Below are positions 8,453 to 17,141 of a DNA stretch of 64,000 bases, one piece after another. The stretch spans positions 1 to 64,000 of the forward strand of contig MKSR01000046.1 in NCBI GenBank assembly GCA_001898145.1. Reading direction: 5' to 3'. The notes beneath the pieces are model-generated. The model saw only the letters and a list, made by a program, of their open reading frames with translations, did no database searches and had not been told where the DNA came from. This stretch comes from Dyadobacter sp. 50-39 (GTDB taxonomy: Bacteria; Bacteroidota; Bacteroidia; Cytophagales; Spirosomataceae). A program made the translations under genes and the position numbers. Position 1 is the stretch's first letter; each line of letters begins with the position of its first letter.

Positions 8453-9289
8453 TATTTCCTTTGCTATAAAAAGTATCTGGTTACATTATCAGAAAAAATC
8501 AAAAAGATGCTGTGTCAGAAAACTTTAATCAATTATCGTAATCGAATCAGCTACTCCCTTGATCATATTCCAAGGGGTCATCAGCACTGTGGCTATTTTT
8601 CTATTACTAAAATTTCTAAAATAAGTTTTATGCTATGGATTGCTTATGAAGGAATTAATCAACGATAAATAGCATCAATGCGTGATTCAGCAGATATTTC
8701 TTATCACCGCCAACACTTCCGCAAGAAGGCACTGTCGTACACGTACCGGTAAAGTTCATCTCCCAAAACTACCTTGATCGTATTTGCGAGGTACTCAAAA
8801 AGTCCTACCTGAATACATGGAATGTCTGTATCCTTCAAAATTCGTGCAGACTGAGAATGCGGATCGAAACCTGTCCTAAGTTTGAAGATATTTCTGGAGC
8901 AGTTTGGTCTGAAAGCTGTAGATGCGATTTTTTAATAGATCATCTGAGCGGAAGAGGGCAGTCGGTCCTTTTGCGGAGAGCTTGATTTATAAGGCTGACA
9001 TTTCCGTTATAGGCAATGCAACACTTTGAAGTACGGGAAAATAAATCATTGGGTCCCAGTATTTACCTCGAATCCCAGATTATCAACTTGTTTACCATGA
9101 CGCCACAGGAGATTACAATGGGTGGAAACTTAACCCAGATGGGTTTATTGTTATGCATTTTTAGAGTAATGTTAGGACAACGAAGAGTGTAAACAGAAAA
9201 CAGAATCGTAAACTAAGGACCAATTATAAGTGGCCCGACTGCATACGGGCCACTGCGGTTCGATTGTAAACACTACGAAAAATTTGATA
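8453..9289. other. Gap without a recognised gene
   Basis: AT-rich in its first 250 bases. Two antisense open stretches overlap at about 8715-8985 (roughly 70-85 codons on each strand), neither with a good start nor a family I recognise. A 58-codon ATG frame at 9016-9192 (+, starting MQHFEVRENK) also has no recognisable relative. This looks like the border between the tra block and the cargo, possibly with worn remnants. Confidence 0.5.
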
Positions 9290-9595
9290 TCAGATTTTTT
9301 GTTTGAGACTGTCCCAAGCGCCGCCATTGTGTGCATCAACACCAGCGGATTTAAGTATGTCCGCTGCCATGCCACTTCTTGTTCCACTACGACAACAGGT
9401 GATCACCGGCTTTGCTTTTTTTAGCAGCATATCTGCTTTTGCTCCGATCTGATCCAGCGGAATATTGGTACTTCCCGGGATATGACCGCTGGCAAACTCC
9501 TGCGGGGAGCGGACGTCAACTACGACAGCACCTTGCTGTATCAGTGTCTTGTAGTCTGTATTTTTTAATCCGAATAATGATGATAGGATTCCCAT
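9290..9595 (-). CDS. Single-domain rhodanese sulfurtransferase
   Basis: A 101-aa cytosolic rhodanese domain. The N-terminal DVRSPQEFASGHIPGSTNIP signature is followed by the active-site loop CRSGTR with catalytic Cys68; a second Cys precedes it. It would carry sulfane sulfur as a cysteine persulfide. I chose the ATG at 9595 (MGILSSLFG), since upstream codons are not family-like. It points the same way as the CstB-like gene to its right and probably serves the same sulfide-oxidation pathway. Confidence 0.88.
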   Translation of the reverse strand: MGILSSLFGLKNTDYKTLIQQGAVVVDVRSPQEFASGHIPGSTNIPLDQIGAKADMLLKKAKPVITCCRSGTRSGMAADILKSAGVDAHNGGAWDSLKQKI

Positions 9596-9821
9596 ATTTT
9601 TTTTAGTAGTTATCCGCTGAATCAGGTAAAGCGGGCAATAATTTATCAATCAAGTCAAAAGTGAAACGGCCAGGGGCTCAATCCAAGGGATTCCCGTTAT
9701 GGCTGATGTCACATCTGTAAAATGAACACCGCAGCAGCATCGTGAATAGCCAATGGATGTTTTATCCGTATTTCCAAAATTTAACTTTGTTACACCTGTA
9801 TTTAACTTTTTTAATTAATCA

Positions 9822-11243
9822 TTACAACATTGTACTTGCACATACGTACTCGCTTATCTTCACAAGACCGGCCTCCTTGATGGCCTTAAAACCGCCCTGG
9901 ATATCAATCAGATTGTCGTATCCTCTGGATTTGAGAATGGAGTTGAATATCATTGAGCGGTATCCTCCTGCACAGTGGACGAGGTAGGTCTTATCTTTAC
10001 TAATCTCAGCGAGGTGATCATTCAGGTAATCAAGTGGTATATTTTCCGAACCGACTACATGCTCAGAAAAATGCTCACTTGCCTTACGTACATCAAGCAC
10101 AGTCAGGGAAGGGTTGTTTTTTATCCGCTCCACCATTTCATTCACAGTGATGGACTCGATTTGATCAATTTCTTTCCCTGCATTTTTCCAGGCTTCAAAA
10201 CCACCTTTCAGATGCCCGATTGTGTAATCATACCCAACGCGAGCCAATCTGGTGACCACCTCTTCTTCCCGGCCTTCGTCGGTGATTACCAGTATTTTCT
10301 GTTTGATATCAGGAATCATCGCACCAACCCAGGGAGCAAAATTTCCGTCAATGCCGATATTAATTGAATTTGGGATAAAACCCTGGGCGAACATCCGCGC
10401 TTCGCGGGTATCAAGCATAACTGCATCAGTTTCGTTGGCGGCAACCTCAAAGGTATCAGGATCAAGCGCATGGTTTCCGCGTTCGAGTACCGTGTCAATG
10501 CTGTCATATCCACGGATGTTCATCATTACGTTTTCCGGGAAATACGCAGGCGGTGGCATCAGCCCATCCGTTATTTCTTTTACAAACTCCTGTTCAGTCA
10601 TATCAGCTCGTAAAGCGTAGTTAAACAACTTTTGGTTGCCCAGTGTATCGGTGGTTTCCTTGCTCATATTTTTACCGCACGCACTACCGGCGCCATGAGC
10701 AGGATATACAATGATATCATCGGGAAGAGGCATGATTTTGGTCCGCAGGGAAGTAAACAAATGCCGGGCCAGTTTGTCCTGGGTTAGCTCTGCCACTACT
10801 TTTTGTGCCAGATCCGGGCGTCCTACATCTCCGATAAACAAAGTATCACCTGTGAAAATAGCTGTATCTTTTCCGTTTTCATCAGTCAGCAGAAAACAGG
10901 TGCTTTCCATCGTGTGACCGGGCGTATGCAGGACTTTTAAGGTAATATCACCAACTTTCAATATTTCGCCATCCTGAGCCACATGGGCTGCAAAAGCTGG
11001 TTTAGCAGTTGGTCCAAATACAATCTCTGCACCGGTTTTCTCTGCCAGATCAATGTGACCAGAAACAAAATCAGCATGAAAGTGCGTTTCAAGCACATAC
11101 TTGAAACGGGCCCCATCTTTTTCGGCACGGGTAATATAAGGTTCTACTTCGCGAAGCGGGTCAATCACGACTGCCTCTCCATTGCTTTCAATATAATATG
11201 CGCCTTGTGCAAGGCAGCCTGTATAAATTTGTTCGATTCGCAT
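9822..11243 (-). CDS. CstB-like persulfide dioxygenase-rhodanese fusion, copy 1
   Basis: A 473-aa fusion. Residues 1-230 are a metallo-beta-lactamase fold of the persulfide dioxygenase type with the iron-binding THFHADF motif (H54, H56, D58) and GHTMEST/TGDTLFIGDVGRPDL segments. A degenerate rhodanese lacking the catalytic Cys follows (about 265-365). A second, intact rhodanese has HCAGGYRS with Cys424. This dioxygenase, pseudo-rhodanese, rhodanese layout is that of staphylococcal CstB, which turns low-molecular-weight persulfides into thiosulfate. The start at 11243 (MRIEQIYTG) fits the family. A GTGAC-type palindrome lies 65-78 bases upstream. A second gene of the same layout is at 18373. 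Confidence 0.88.
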   Translation of the reverse strand: MRIEQIYTGCLAQGAYYIESNGEAVVIDPLREVEPYITRAEKDGARFKYVLETHFHADFVSGHIDLAEKTGAEIVFGPTAKPAFAAHVAQDGEILKVGDITLKVLHTPGHTMESTCFLLTDENGKDTAIFTGDTLFIGDVGRPDLAQKVVAELTQDKLARHLFTSLRTKIMPLPDDIIVYPAHGAGSACGKNMSKETTDTLGNQKLFNYALRADMTEQEFVKEITDGLMPPPAYFPENVMMNIRGYDSIDTVLERGNHALDPDTFEVAANETDAVMLDTREARMFAQGFIPNSINIGIDGNFAPWVGAMIPDIKQKILVITDEGREEEVVTRLARVGYDYTIGHLKGGFEAWKNAGKEIDQIESITVNEMVERIKNNPSLTVLDVRKASEHFSEHVVGSENIPLDYLNDHLAEISKDKTYLVHCAGGYRSMIFNSILKSRGYDNLIDIQGGFKAIKEAGLVKISEYVCASTML

Positions 11244-11307
11244 AGCCTTTTCGATTTTGATTTCTAAATGAACAATACAAATTTCGCAAGAAGTCAGAGC
11301 TCCGTCA

Positions 11308-11321
11308 GTGATAATTGTCAC
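11308..11321 (-). promoter_or_regulatory. Crp/Fnr-like operator upstream of CstB-like copy 1
   Basis: On the minus strand it reads GTGACAATTATCAC, a GTGAC-N4-GTCAC palindrome with one mismatch. It lies 65 bases before the start of the CstB-like gene and belongs to a set of six in this window. The binding protein is unknown; spacing matches the TGTGA-N6-TCACA layout of Crp-type regulators. Confidence 0.6.
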
Positions 11322-11455
11322 CTAGGGAAGAAATTCTTTACCCCAAATGAACCTTGCCGTTTATCGGCAGGTGAGGCTCAAATAACGCTAAGTGCACATT
11401 CATCATTTCAAGGAGGATGTATTTATGGATAATGAGCCTTGTAACTAGCATTCAA

Positions 11456-11470
11456 TGTGACAAAAGTCAC
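11456..11470 (+). promoter_or_regulatory. Crp/Fnr-like operator upstream of araC-family gene
   Basis: TGTGACAAAAGTCAC contains a perfect GTGAC-N4-GTCAC palindrome. It lies 75 bases before the AraC-family start in the divergent region, so each divergent unit has its own site. Confidence 0.68.
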
Positions 11471-11544
11471 GAACAATTACATCCCGGATACTATAATTTG
11501 CAATCTCACAGATACGGGCCACAAGCTACATCTTATAGTAGGAT

Positions 11545-12414
11545 ATGGAAAAATCAAAAAATAAGTTACCGGTATTTTGTCTTGGTATGTATCCTGCCTG
11601 CCGGGAGAACGAGCCATTTTATATGATCAGGCTTGAAGACCTGGCAAAAACGGTTGACGGCGTAGATCGGCCACATTCCCATTCTTTTTACATGCTGATG
11701 ATTGTCCTGAATGGTTCTGGTAAGCACCATATCGATCTTCATAGCTATGATATTGAAAAAGGACAGGTATATTTTCTGAGTCCGGGCCAGGTACATAGCT
11801 GGGAACTGAGTGATGACATTGCAGGATACAGCCTCTTTTTTGAAAGTAATTTTCTTACCAATCAGTATCCTGAGCGCCTTTATACCTACTCTTTTTTTAA
11901 TTCAAAGGGCCTGTCTCCGCTTATAAAGCTGGAAGATGAGGCGGAATTAATTTCACTATTGTTTCACCAGGCTTACAGTGAATTTGAAAACCATCAGGCG
12001 CGTAGAAATCAGGTTATTTTATCGTTCCTTAACATACTTTTGGAAAAGGCAGACCGTATCTATCTTAAACAATTTTCGGATCATACATACCTCCCGGGGC
12101 ATGCGCTTGTGCAGCGTTACGAACAGGAAATTGATCGGCATTATCGAAGTCATAAAGAGGTAATGTACTATGCCGGACTTTTGAGTGTTTCGCCAAACCA
12201 TCTTAATTTCCTTTGCAAGAGCGTCCTGGGTAAAACCGCAAGCCAGCTGATTTATGAAAGAATAGGAATGGAAGCGCAGCGCTTACTGGTTCATACCGGA
12301 GTAGCAATTAAAGAAGTTGCCACAGCGCTTAATTTTGAAGACCCGTCTTATTTTAACCGTTTTTTCAAAAAGCAGTTTGGTATGTCTCCTTCTGAGTTCA
12401 AACAAATTTCATGA
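11545..12414 (+). CDS. AraC-family transcriptional regulator
   Basis: A 289-aa regulator with an N-terminal cupin-type sensing domain (about residues 20-170; HSHSFYMLMIVLNGSG and the GQVYFLSPGQVHSWEL turn) and a C-terminal AraC double helix-turn-helix (about 190-287). The second helix region carries IKEVATALNFEDPSYFNRFF. It is divergent from the CstB-like gene and directly precedes the oxidase gene. It may control its neighbours, but the repeated palindromes in the cluster look more like Crp/Fnr sites than AraC sites. Ligand unknown. Confidence 0.88.
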   Translation: MEKSKNKLPVFCLGMYPACRENEPFYMIRLEDLAKTVDGVDRPHSHSFYMLMIVLNGSGKHHIDLHSYDIEKGQVYFLSPGQVHSWELSDDIAGYSLFFESNFLTNQYPERLYTYSFFNSKGLSPLIKLEDEAELISLLFHQAYSEFENHQARRNQVILSFLNILLEKADRIYLKQFSDHTYLPGHALVQRYEQEIDRHYRSHKEVMYYAGLLSVSPNHLNFLCKSVLGKTASQLIYERIGMEAQRLLVHTGVAIKEVATALNFEDPSYFNRFFKKQFGMSPSEFKQIS

Positions 12415-12510
12415 TATCGTTGATCTGTCCCGATGATGCCCTGATTTTACTATATGTTCACGGTACTCTGCCAGGTAATTTTGACCTCTCTTTAACCGAT
12501 AAGTCAAAAA

Positions 12511-14379
12511 ATGGAGAATCCAGACAACATTCCCGTAAGTGCTCAGATAACAGAACACCAAACCGAACATAGCCAGAGCTTTTGGACGAAATATATTTTC
12601 AGCACAGACCATAAGGTCATTGCCAAGCAGTTCCTTTTTTCCGGAATTTTCTGGGCACTGATTGGAGGCGCTGCTTCTATGGTCATCAGACTCCAGTTAG
12701 GTTTTCCTACAATGAATCTGGGGTGGCTAAGACCAGTTTTAGGGAAATGGATTAGCGACGGCGGGAAACTTGATCCCTCTATGTATTTGGGACTGGTAAC
12801 AATGCATGGAGCTATTATGATGTTTTTCGTTCTGACGGCAGGGTTGAGCGGGACATTCAGTAATCTTCTTATCCCGCTGCAAATCGGAGCACGCGACATG
12901 GCTTCCGGGTTTATGAACATGCTTTCCTACTGGTTTTTCTTTGCGGCCAGCGTTGTCTTATTTTCTTCTTTTTTTCTTCAGACAGGTCCCGCTATGGGAG
13001 GGTGGACGGTTTACCCACCTTTAAGCGCGATGCCGCAGGCCATTTCAGGCTCAGGCATGGGGATGTCTCTTTATCTTCTATCGTTCGCTCTCTTTGTGAT
13101 TTCAACACTGTTGGGATCCATAAATTATATTACGACCGTCATAAATCTGAGAACAATGGGAATGTCTTTTAATCGGTTACCGCTGACAATATGGTCTTTT
13201 TTAATTACGGCTGTTATAGGATTGATGTCCTTTCCTGTTTTGTTATCTGCGTTTTTACTTCTTTTCATGGACCGAAGTTTTGGGACAAGTTTTTTTCTTT
13301 CGGATATATATATCAATGGACAAGCATTACCTAATGTGGGAGGATCTCCGATATTGTATCAGCATTTGTTCTGGTTTCTTGGTCATCCCGAGGTTTATAT
13401 TATTTTTCTGCCTGCACTTGGGCTTACGTCTGATATCATTGCGACCAATTCGCGAAAGCCGATTTTTGGGTACAGGGCGATGATCGCCTCGATGATGGCC
13501 ATCATGTTTTTATCGTTTATTGTCTGGGCTCACCATATGTTTGTAACCGGGATGAACCCATTTCTTGGATCCGTATTCATGTTTCTGACACTTATCATCG
13601 CGGTCCCGTCCGCAGTTAAGGGATTCAATTACATTACGACGCTGTGGCGTGGGAATATTATTTTTACGCCAGCGATGTTATTTTCCATAGGCATGGTATC
13701 ATTCCTGTTTTCGGGAGGTGTCACAGGTGCAATACTTGGAAACTCGGCACTGGACATACAGCTGCACGATACTTATTTTGTTGTAGCTCATTTTCACCTG
13801 ATCATGGGGTCTGCGTCTTTCTTTGGCATGATGGCAGGTATCTATCACTGGTTTCCAAAGATGTTTGGCCGGATGATGAACAGAACACTGGGCCAGATTC
13901 ATTTCTGGATTACTTTTGTTGGTGTCTACATGACTTTTATTCCGATGCATTATTTGGGCATAGCCGGATTTCCGCGCCGTTATTATGCATTTACTAGCTA
14001 TGATTTCACGACCAAATTTGTTGATATGAATGCCTTTATCAGTGTGGCCGCCATTCTGACTTTTATAGCACAGTTTATTTTTCTGTTCAATTTTATCAAA
14101 AGCATCTTCCTGGGAAAGAAGGCATTGCTAAACCCATGGAACTCGAATACATTGGAGTGGACTACGCCATTGTTGCTAGGTCATGGAAACTGGCCTGGAA
14201 AAATTCCCTTTGTTTACCGTTGGCCGTACGATTATAGTAAGCCTGGCGCCGAGCAGGATTTTATCCCGCAAAACATCCCTTACTCTCAGACGCCAGGTTC
14301 AAACTTTCCTCATGAAAACGAGTTGATCAGCACACAGGAGCCGTTGATTACTAATTTTGTGACCAAAGAAGAACATTAG
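12511..14379 (+). CDS. caa3-type cytochrome c oxidase subunit I, orphan copy
   Basis: A 622-aa heme-copper oxidase subunit I with about 12 membrane helices. The redox ligands are intact: H99 and H429 for low-spin heme, H427 for the high-spin heme, and H292, H341 and H342 for CuB, with the cross-linked Y296 and E294 in the HPEVY motif. K370 in VPSAVK keeps the K proton channel. It closely resembles standard Bacteroidota caa3 subunit I, but no subunit II, III or assembly gene adjoins it, which is unusual. It may pair with chromosomal subunits or be a spare copy used under sulfide stress. The gene follows the AraC gene after 96 bases. Confidence 0.93.
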   Translation: MENPDNIPVSAQITEHQTEHSQSFWTKYIFSTDHKVIAKQFLFSGIFWALIGGAASMVIRLQLGFPTMNLGWLRPVLGKWISDGGKLDPSMYLGLVTMHGAIMMFFVLTAGLSGTFSNLLIPLQIGARDMASGFMNMLSYWFFFAASVVLFSSFFLQTGPAMGGWTVYPPLSAMPQAISGSGMGMSLYLLSFALFVISTLLGSINYITTVINLRTMGMSFNRLPLTIWSFLITAVIGLMSFPVLLSAFLLLFMDRSFGTSFFLSDIYINGQALPNVGGSPILYQHLFWFLGHPEVYIIFLPALGLTSDIIATNSRKPIFGYRAMIASMMAIMFLSFIVWAHHMFVTGMNPFLGSVFMFLTLIIAVPSAVKGFNYITTLWRGNIIFTPAMLFSIGMVSFLFSGGVTGAILGNSALDIQLHDTYFVVAHFHLIMGSASFFGMMAGIYHWFPKMFGRMMNRTLGQIHFWITFVGVYMTFIPMHYLGIAGFPRRYYAFTSYDFTTKFVDMNAFISVAAILTFIAQFIFLFNFIKSIFLGKKALLNPWNSNTLEWTTPLLLGHGNWPGKIPFVYRWPYDYSKPGAEQDFIPQNIPYSQTPGSNFPHENELISTQEPLITNFVTKEEH

Positions 14380-14404
14380 AGGTTGGTTTTATATTTTATT
14401 CGAG

Positions 14405-14446
14405 ATATCCGGAGAGCACTTTTGTCGCCTTCGGATATTTTGTTTT
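14405..14446 (+). terminator. Intrinsic terminator after oxidase gene
   Basis: ATATCCG (14405-14411) pairs with CGGATAT (14432-14438), extended inward by G/A-rich pairs, and is followed by TTTGTTTT. It lies 26 bases after the oxidase stop. Confidence 0.6.
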
Positions 14447-14484
14447 ATCCATGTTCTGGCGCGCCGGCTATAATAAATGGCCTA

Positions 14485-14499
14485 TGTGACAAAAGTCAC
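14485..14499 (+). promoter_or_regulatory. Crp/Fnr-like operator upstream of tauE
   Basis: TGTGACAAAAGTCAC, identical over 15 bases to the site before the AraC gene. It lies 49 bases before the TauE start. Confidence 0.7.
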
Positions 14500-14547
14500 C
14501 TTATCGAAGCAGTGAAAGTCCTTGCTTTGCATGATTAAAATATTAAT

Positions 14548-15342
14548 ATGGAAATTTTAGCTTACGTAGCGTCGGTACTTATTGGAATTTCACTGGGCCT
14601 GATCGGCGGGGGAGGGTCAATTTTGACTGTACCGGTACTGGTGTACTTATTTGGGATCTCGCCACTTTTGTCGACGTCTTATTCGTTATTTATCGTAGGT
14701 TCAACGAGTCTGATAGGTGCATTCAACAGTTATAAAAAGGGGGCTGTAAGTGTGCGGACCGCACTTTTATTTGGCGTATCCTCCATAACGACTGTGTTTG
14801 TGACAAGAAAGTTTCTGATCCCGTTGATTCCAAAACAGCTGTTTAAAATTGGCGATTTTCAGGTAACTGAGCCGATCTTAACGATGATTCTGTTTGCATT
14901 ATTGATGATGGGAGCCTCTTTTGGCATGATCAGCAGCGAGGGACAGAAAACACAGCGCCCGGATAAAGCAGGCGATAACTATATCAGACTTTTTGTATTT
15001 GGTGTCGGAATCGGGTTGACGACAGGTCTTCTTGGTGCGGGTGGCGGTTTTTTATTGATCCCCACACTTGTCCTGCTTTTGGGGATGCCCATGAAAAAGG
15101 CAGTGGGTACCTCACTTCTGATCATTGCATTAAATTCCTTAATCGGCTTTGCAGGAGATATCGGGCATTTTGAAATTGACTGGCCGTTTCTTCTGAGAAT
15201 CACTGGAATTGCCATCGCTGGCATCCTGTTTGGTGGCATGATAAGTAAGTATATCAATTCAGATCAGCTGAAAAAAGGGTTCGGATGGTTCATACTGGTG
15301 ATGGGAATCTATATTATTACACATGAGATCATAGCGCTGTAA
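14548..15342 (+). CDS. TauE/SafE-family sulfite (anion) exporter
   Basis: A 264-aa membrane protein with two internally related halves of about four helices. The Gly-rich signatures GLIGGGGSILTVPVLVYLFG (residue ~17) and GLLGAGGGFLLIPTLVLLLG (~158) mark the TauE/SafE repeats. Relatives export sulfite or sulfoacetate; in staphylococcal cst loci a TauE protein accompanies CstB and SQR, so export of sulfite made by persulfide oxidation is the likely job. It heads a unit with the ICMT-like gene and the split YeeE transporter. Confidence 0.88.
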   Translation: MEILAYVASVLIGISLGLIGGGGSILTVPVLVYLFGISPLLSTSYSLFIVGSTSLIGAFNSYKKGAVSVRTALLFGVSSITTVFVTRKFLIPLIPKQLFKIGDFQVTEPILTMILFALLMMGASFGMISSEGQKTQRPDKAGDNYIRLFVFGVGIGLTTGLLGAGGGFLLIPTLVLLLGMPMKKAVGTSLLIIALNSLIGFAGDIGHFEIDWPFLLRITGIAIAGILFGGMISKYINSDQLKKGFGWFILVMGIYIITHEIIAL

Positions 15343-15353
15343 CCGGCATTCAA

Positions 15354-15803
15354 ATGAGAAAAATAAAAGATATGGTCTTTGTCAGCGTTCAACTTGTTTT
15401 GTTTGGGTTGTACATTTTTATGCCTTCTCTGCTGACATTTTCAGTGAACAGGGTTGGCGAAATTGCAGGAGGACTACTGGCACTGGCAGGTCTGATTGTA
15501 ATACTCATATCGGTATATCAGATCAGAAGGAGCCTGACCCCTTTTCCGTCTCCTGTAAAAAACGGGCAACTTATCACCTCCGGATTATACCGGTACATAC
15601 GCCACCCGATTTATTCAGGGATCATTCTGGCCGCCGCCGGGTATGGACTTCATACCGCTGATACAATTAAAGTAATCATTGCCTTGTTTCTTTGGCTGCT
15701 TTTTTACTTTAAATCAAAATATGAAGAGAGAATGCTGATGGCTTTTTATGATGATTACAGCCGGTACAGCAGCGGTACCTACCGCTTTTTTCCATTTTTA
15801 TAA
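15354..15803 (+). CDS. Isoprenylcysteine carboxyl methyltransferase-family membrane protein
   Basis: A 149-aa protein with about four membrane helices and the ICMT/phospholipid methyltransferase signature GLYRYIRHPIYSGIIL (about residue 78) plus a C-terminal E-E-R-x-L segment. Bacterial members of this broad family methylate unknown small or lipid substrates. Lying 11 bases after tauE and 24 before the YeeE gene, it appears co-transcribed with sulfur transporters, which hints at a thiol- or sulfur-related substrate. That is inference only. Confidence 0.8.
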   Translation: MRKIKDMVFVSVQLVLFGLYIFMPSLLTFSVNRVGEIAGGLLALAGLIVILISVYQIRRSLTPFPSPVKNGQLITSGLYRYIRHPIYSGIILAAAGYGLHTADTIKVIIALFLWLLFYFKSKYEERMLMAFYDDYSRYSSGTYRFFPFL

Positions 15804-15827
15804 CCAATTTAAAAAAACAAAAACAAT

Positions 15828-16385
15828 ATGTTAGAATTGTTAAGACAACCCTGGCCGTGGTATATCTCTGGCTTTGCCATCAGTCTGATTATGGCCATGC
15901 TTTTATACTTTGGAAAATCCTTTGGGTTTTCTTCTAATCTGAGAACGATCTGTTCCATTTCCGGAGCGGGGCAGAAAGTCAAATTTTTTGATTTTAACTG
16001 GCGCAAAGAAATATGGAACCTGTTATTTTTAGTGGGGTCGGTTATCGGGGGCTACATTGTTTCCCAATGGTTAAGCACCCCCGATCCGATGCAATTGTCG
16101 GCCTCTACGATTAATGATCTGAAAGGGCTGGGGATACACTTTGATGGCGGACTTAATCCCTCCCAGCTCTTTGGCAAGGATTTCGCCACATCTCCAAAAG
16201 GATTTTTCATCCTGCTGACCGGAGGCGCGCTCGTAGGTTTCGGCTCACGGTATGCCGGGGGCTGTACATCCGGACACGCCATCAGCGGGCTTTCCAATTT
16301 ACAGGTTCCTTCCCTCGTTGCTGTGATTGGTTTTTTCATCGGAGGCCTCGTGATGACGTATTTTCTGTTCCCATTAATTTTCTAA
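15828..16385 (+). CDS. YeeE/YedE-family sulfur transporter, N-terminal half protein
   Basis: A 185-aa membrane protein of the YeeE/YedE family. The conserved Cys motif SRYAGGCTSGHAISGLS (about residue 142) matches the sulfur-relay Cys of TsuA-type thiosulfate transporters. It is about half the length of a full YeeE, and the next gene provides the complementary half. Split pairs of this kind are known near sulfide-responsive genes. It probably moves thiosulfate, sulfide or another sulfur species across the inner membrane; direction unknown. Confidence 0.87.
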   Translation: MLELLRQPWPWYISGFAISLIMAMLLYFGKSFGFSSNLRTICSISGAGQKVKFFDFNWRKEIWNLLFLVGSVIGGYIVSQWLSTPDPMQLSASTINDLKGLGIHFDGGLNPSQLFGKDFATSPKGFFILLTGGALVGFGSRYAGGCTSGHAISGLSNLQVPSLVAVIGFFIGGLVMTYFLFPLIF

Positions 16386-16389
16386 GATT

Positions 16390-16803
16390 ATGAAAGGTTT
16401 AAAATTTATTTTGACTGGTATTCTATTCGGGGTGATCATGGCCAAATCTGAGGCTGTTTCCTGGTACCGTATTCAGGAGATGTTCAGGTTCCAATCCTTT
16501 CAGATGTATGGGATCATTGGAACGGCAGTCGTATTAGGAACCATTTTTGTATTTCTGATCAAAAAATTCAACATCAAAGATTTCAGCGGGGAACCAATAG
16601 AATTTAAGGATAAAGACAAAAACTGGTCGCGTTATTTGATTGGCGGATCGATATTCGGATTGGGCTGGGCGTTGACAGGCGCATGCCCGGGACCGATGTT
16701 TGTCAATTTGGGTTACGGCTACTGGCCGATGCTCATTGTTATTGCAGGGGCCCTTGGCGGAACCTATCTCTATGGAATTGTGAAAACATGGCTGCCCCAT
16801 TAA
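16390..16803 (+). CDS. YeeE/YedE-family sulfur transporter, C-terminal half protein
   Basis: A 137-aa membrane protein with about four helices that carries the second conserved Cys motif, WALTGACPGPMFVNLGYG (about residue 94). It starts 4 bases after the first half, so the two almost certainly form a heteromer equivalent to one full YeeE. Relatives are often annotated DUF6691. Confidence 0.86.
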   Translation: MKGLKFILTGILFGVIMAKSEAVSWYRIQEMFRFQSFQMYGIIGTAVVLGTIFVFLIKKFNIKDFSGEPIEFKDKDKNWSRYLIGGSIFGLGWALTGACPGPMFVNLGYGYWPMLIVIAGALGGTYLYGIVKTWLPH

Positions 16804-16865
16804 AATGCAGCAAAGTGAAATAAGGCTTTTGTATTATTATACTTTAAAAAATTTATATTGGCTTA

Positions 16866-16880
16866 TGTGACATAAGTCAC
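16866..16880 (+). promoter_or_regulatory. Crp/Fnr-like operator upstream of DUF2892-sqr-cstB unit
   Basis: TGTGACATAAGTCAC, a perfect GTGAC-N4-GTCAC palindrome, 54 bases before the DUF2892 start. Confidence 0.7.
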
Positions 16881-16933
16881 TGTTGAGCGATCAGACAGTT
16901 GGTAGATTTGGAGTATAAACTAATCCAACGACA

Positions 16934-17140
16934 ATGAAAACGAACATGGGAGTATTTGACCGGGTTTTCCGCATACTGATTGCAGTCGCTATTTTGATCC
17001 TTTATTTCACCCATATCATTTCTGGTACCGTAGCGGTGGTTCTGCTGGTTGTGACCGGCATTTTTATCCTCACGAGCTTTATTGGTTTTTGCCCGTTGTA
17101 TAGAACATTCGGTCTTCACACCAACAAATCAAACGATTAA
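16934..17140 (+). CDS. DUF2892 small inner-membrane protein
   Basis: A 68-aa protein with two membrane helices (about residues 10-30 and 32-50) and the FCPLYRTFG motif typical of DUF2892, the membrane part found fused to rhodanese in YgaP-like proteins. Here it stands alone but directly precedes SQR. The Cys in CPLY could take part in sulfane-sulfur transfer at the membrane; this is inferred from YgaP. Confidence 0.87.
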   Translation: MKTNMGVFDRVFRILIAVAILILYFTHIISGTVAVVLLVVTGIFILTSFIGFCPLYRTFGLHTNKSND

Positions 17141-17141
17141 T

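Noticed and set aside
9705-9717. A seventh GTGAC-type operator before the rhodanese gene
   Set aside because: Only one half-site (GTCAC) is good; the other half does not match.
17082-17141. Extended N-terminus of SQR
   Set aside because: It would overlap the DUF2892 gene, and the FAD motif begins normally after the ATG at 17142.
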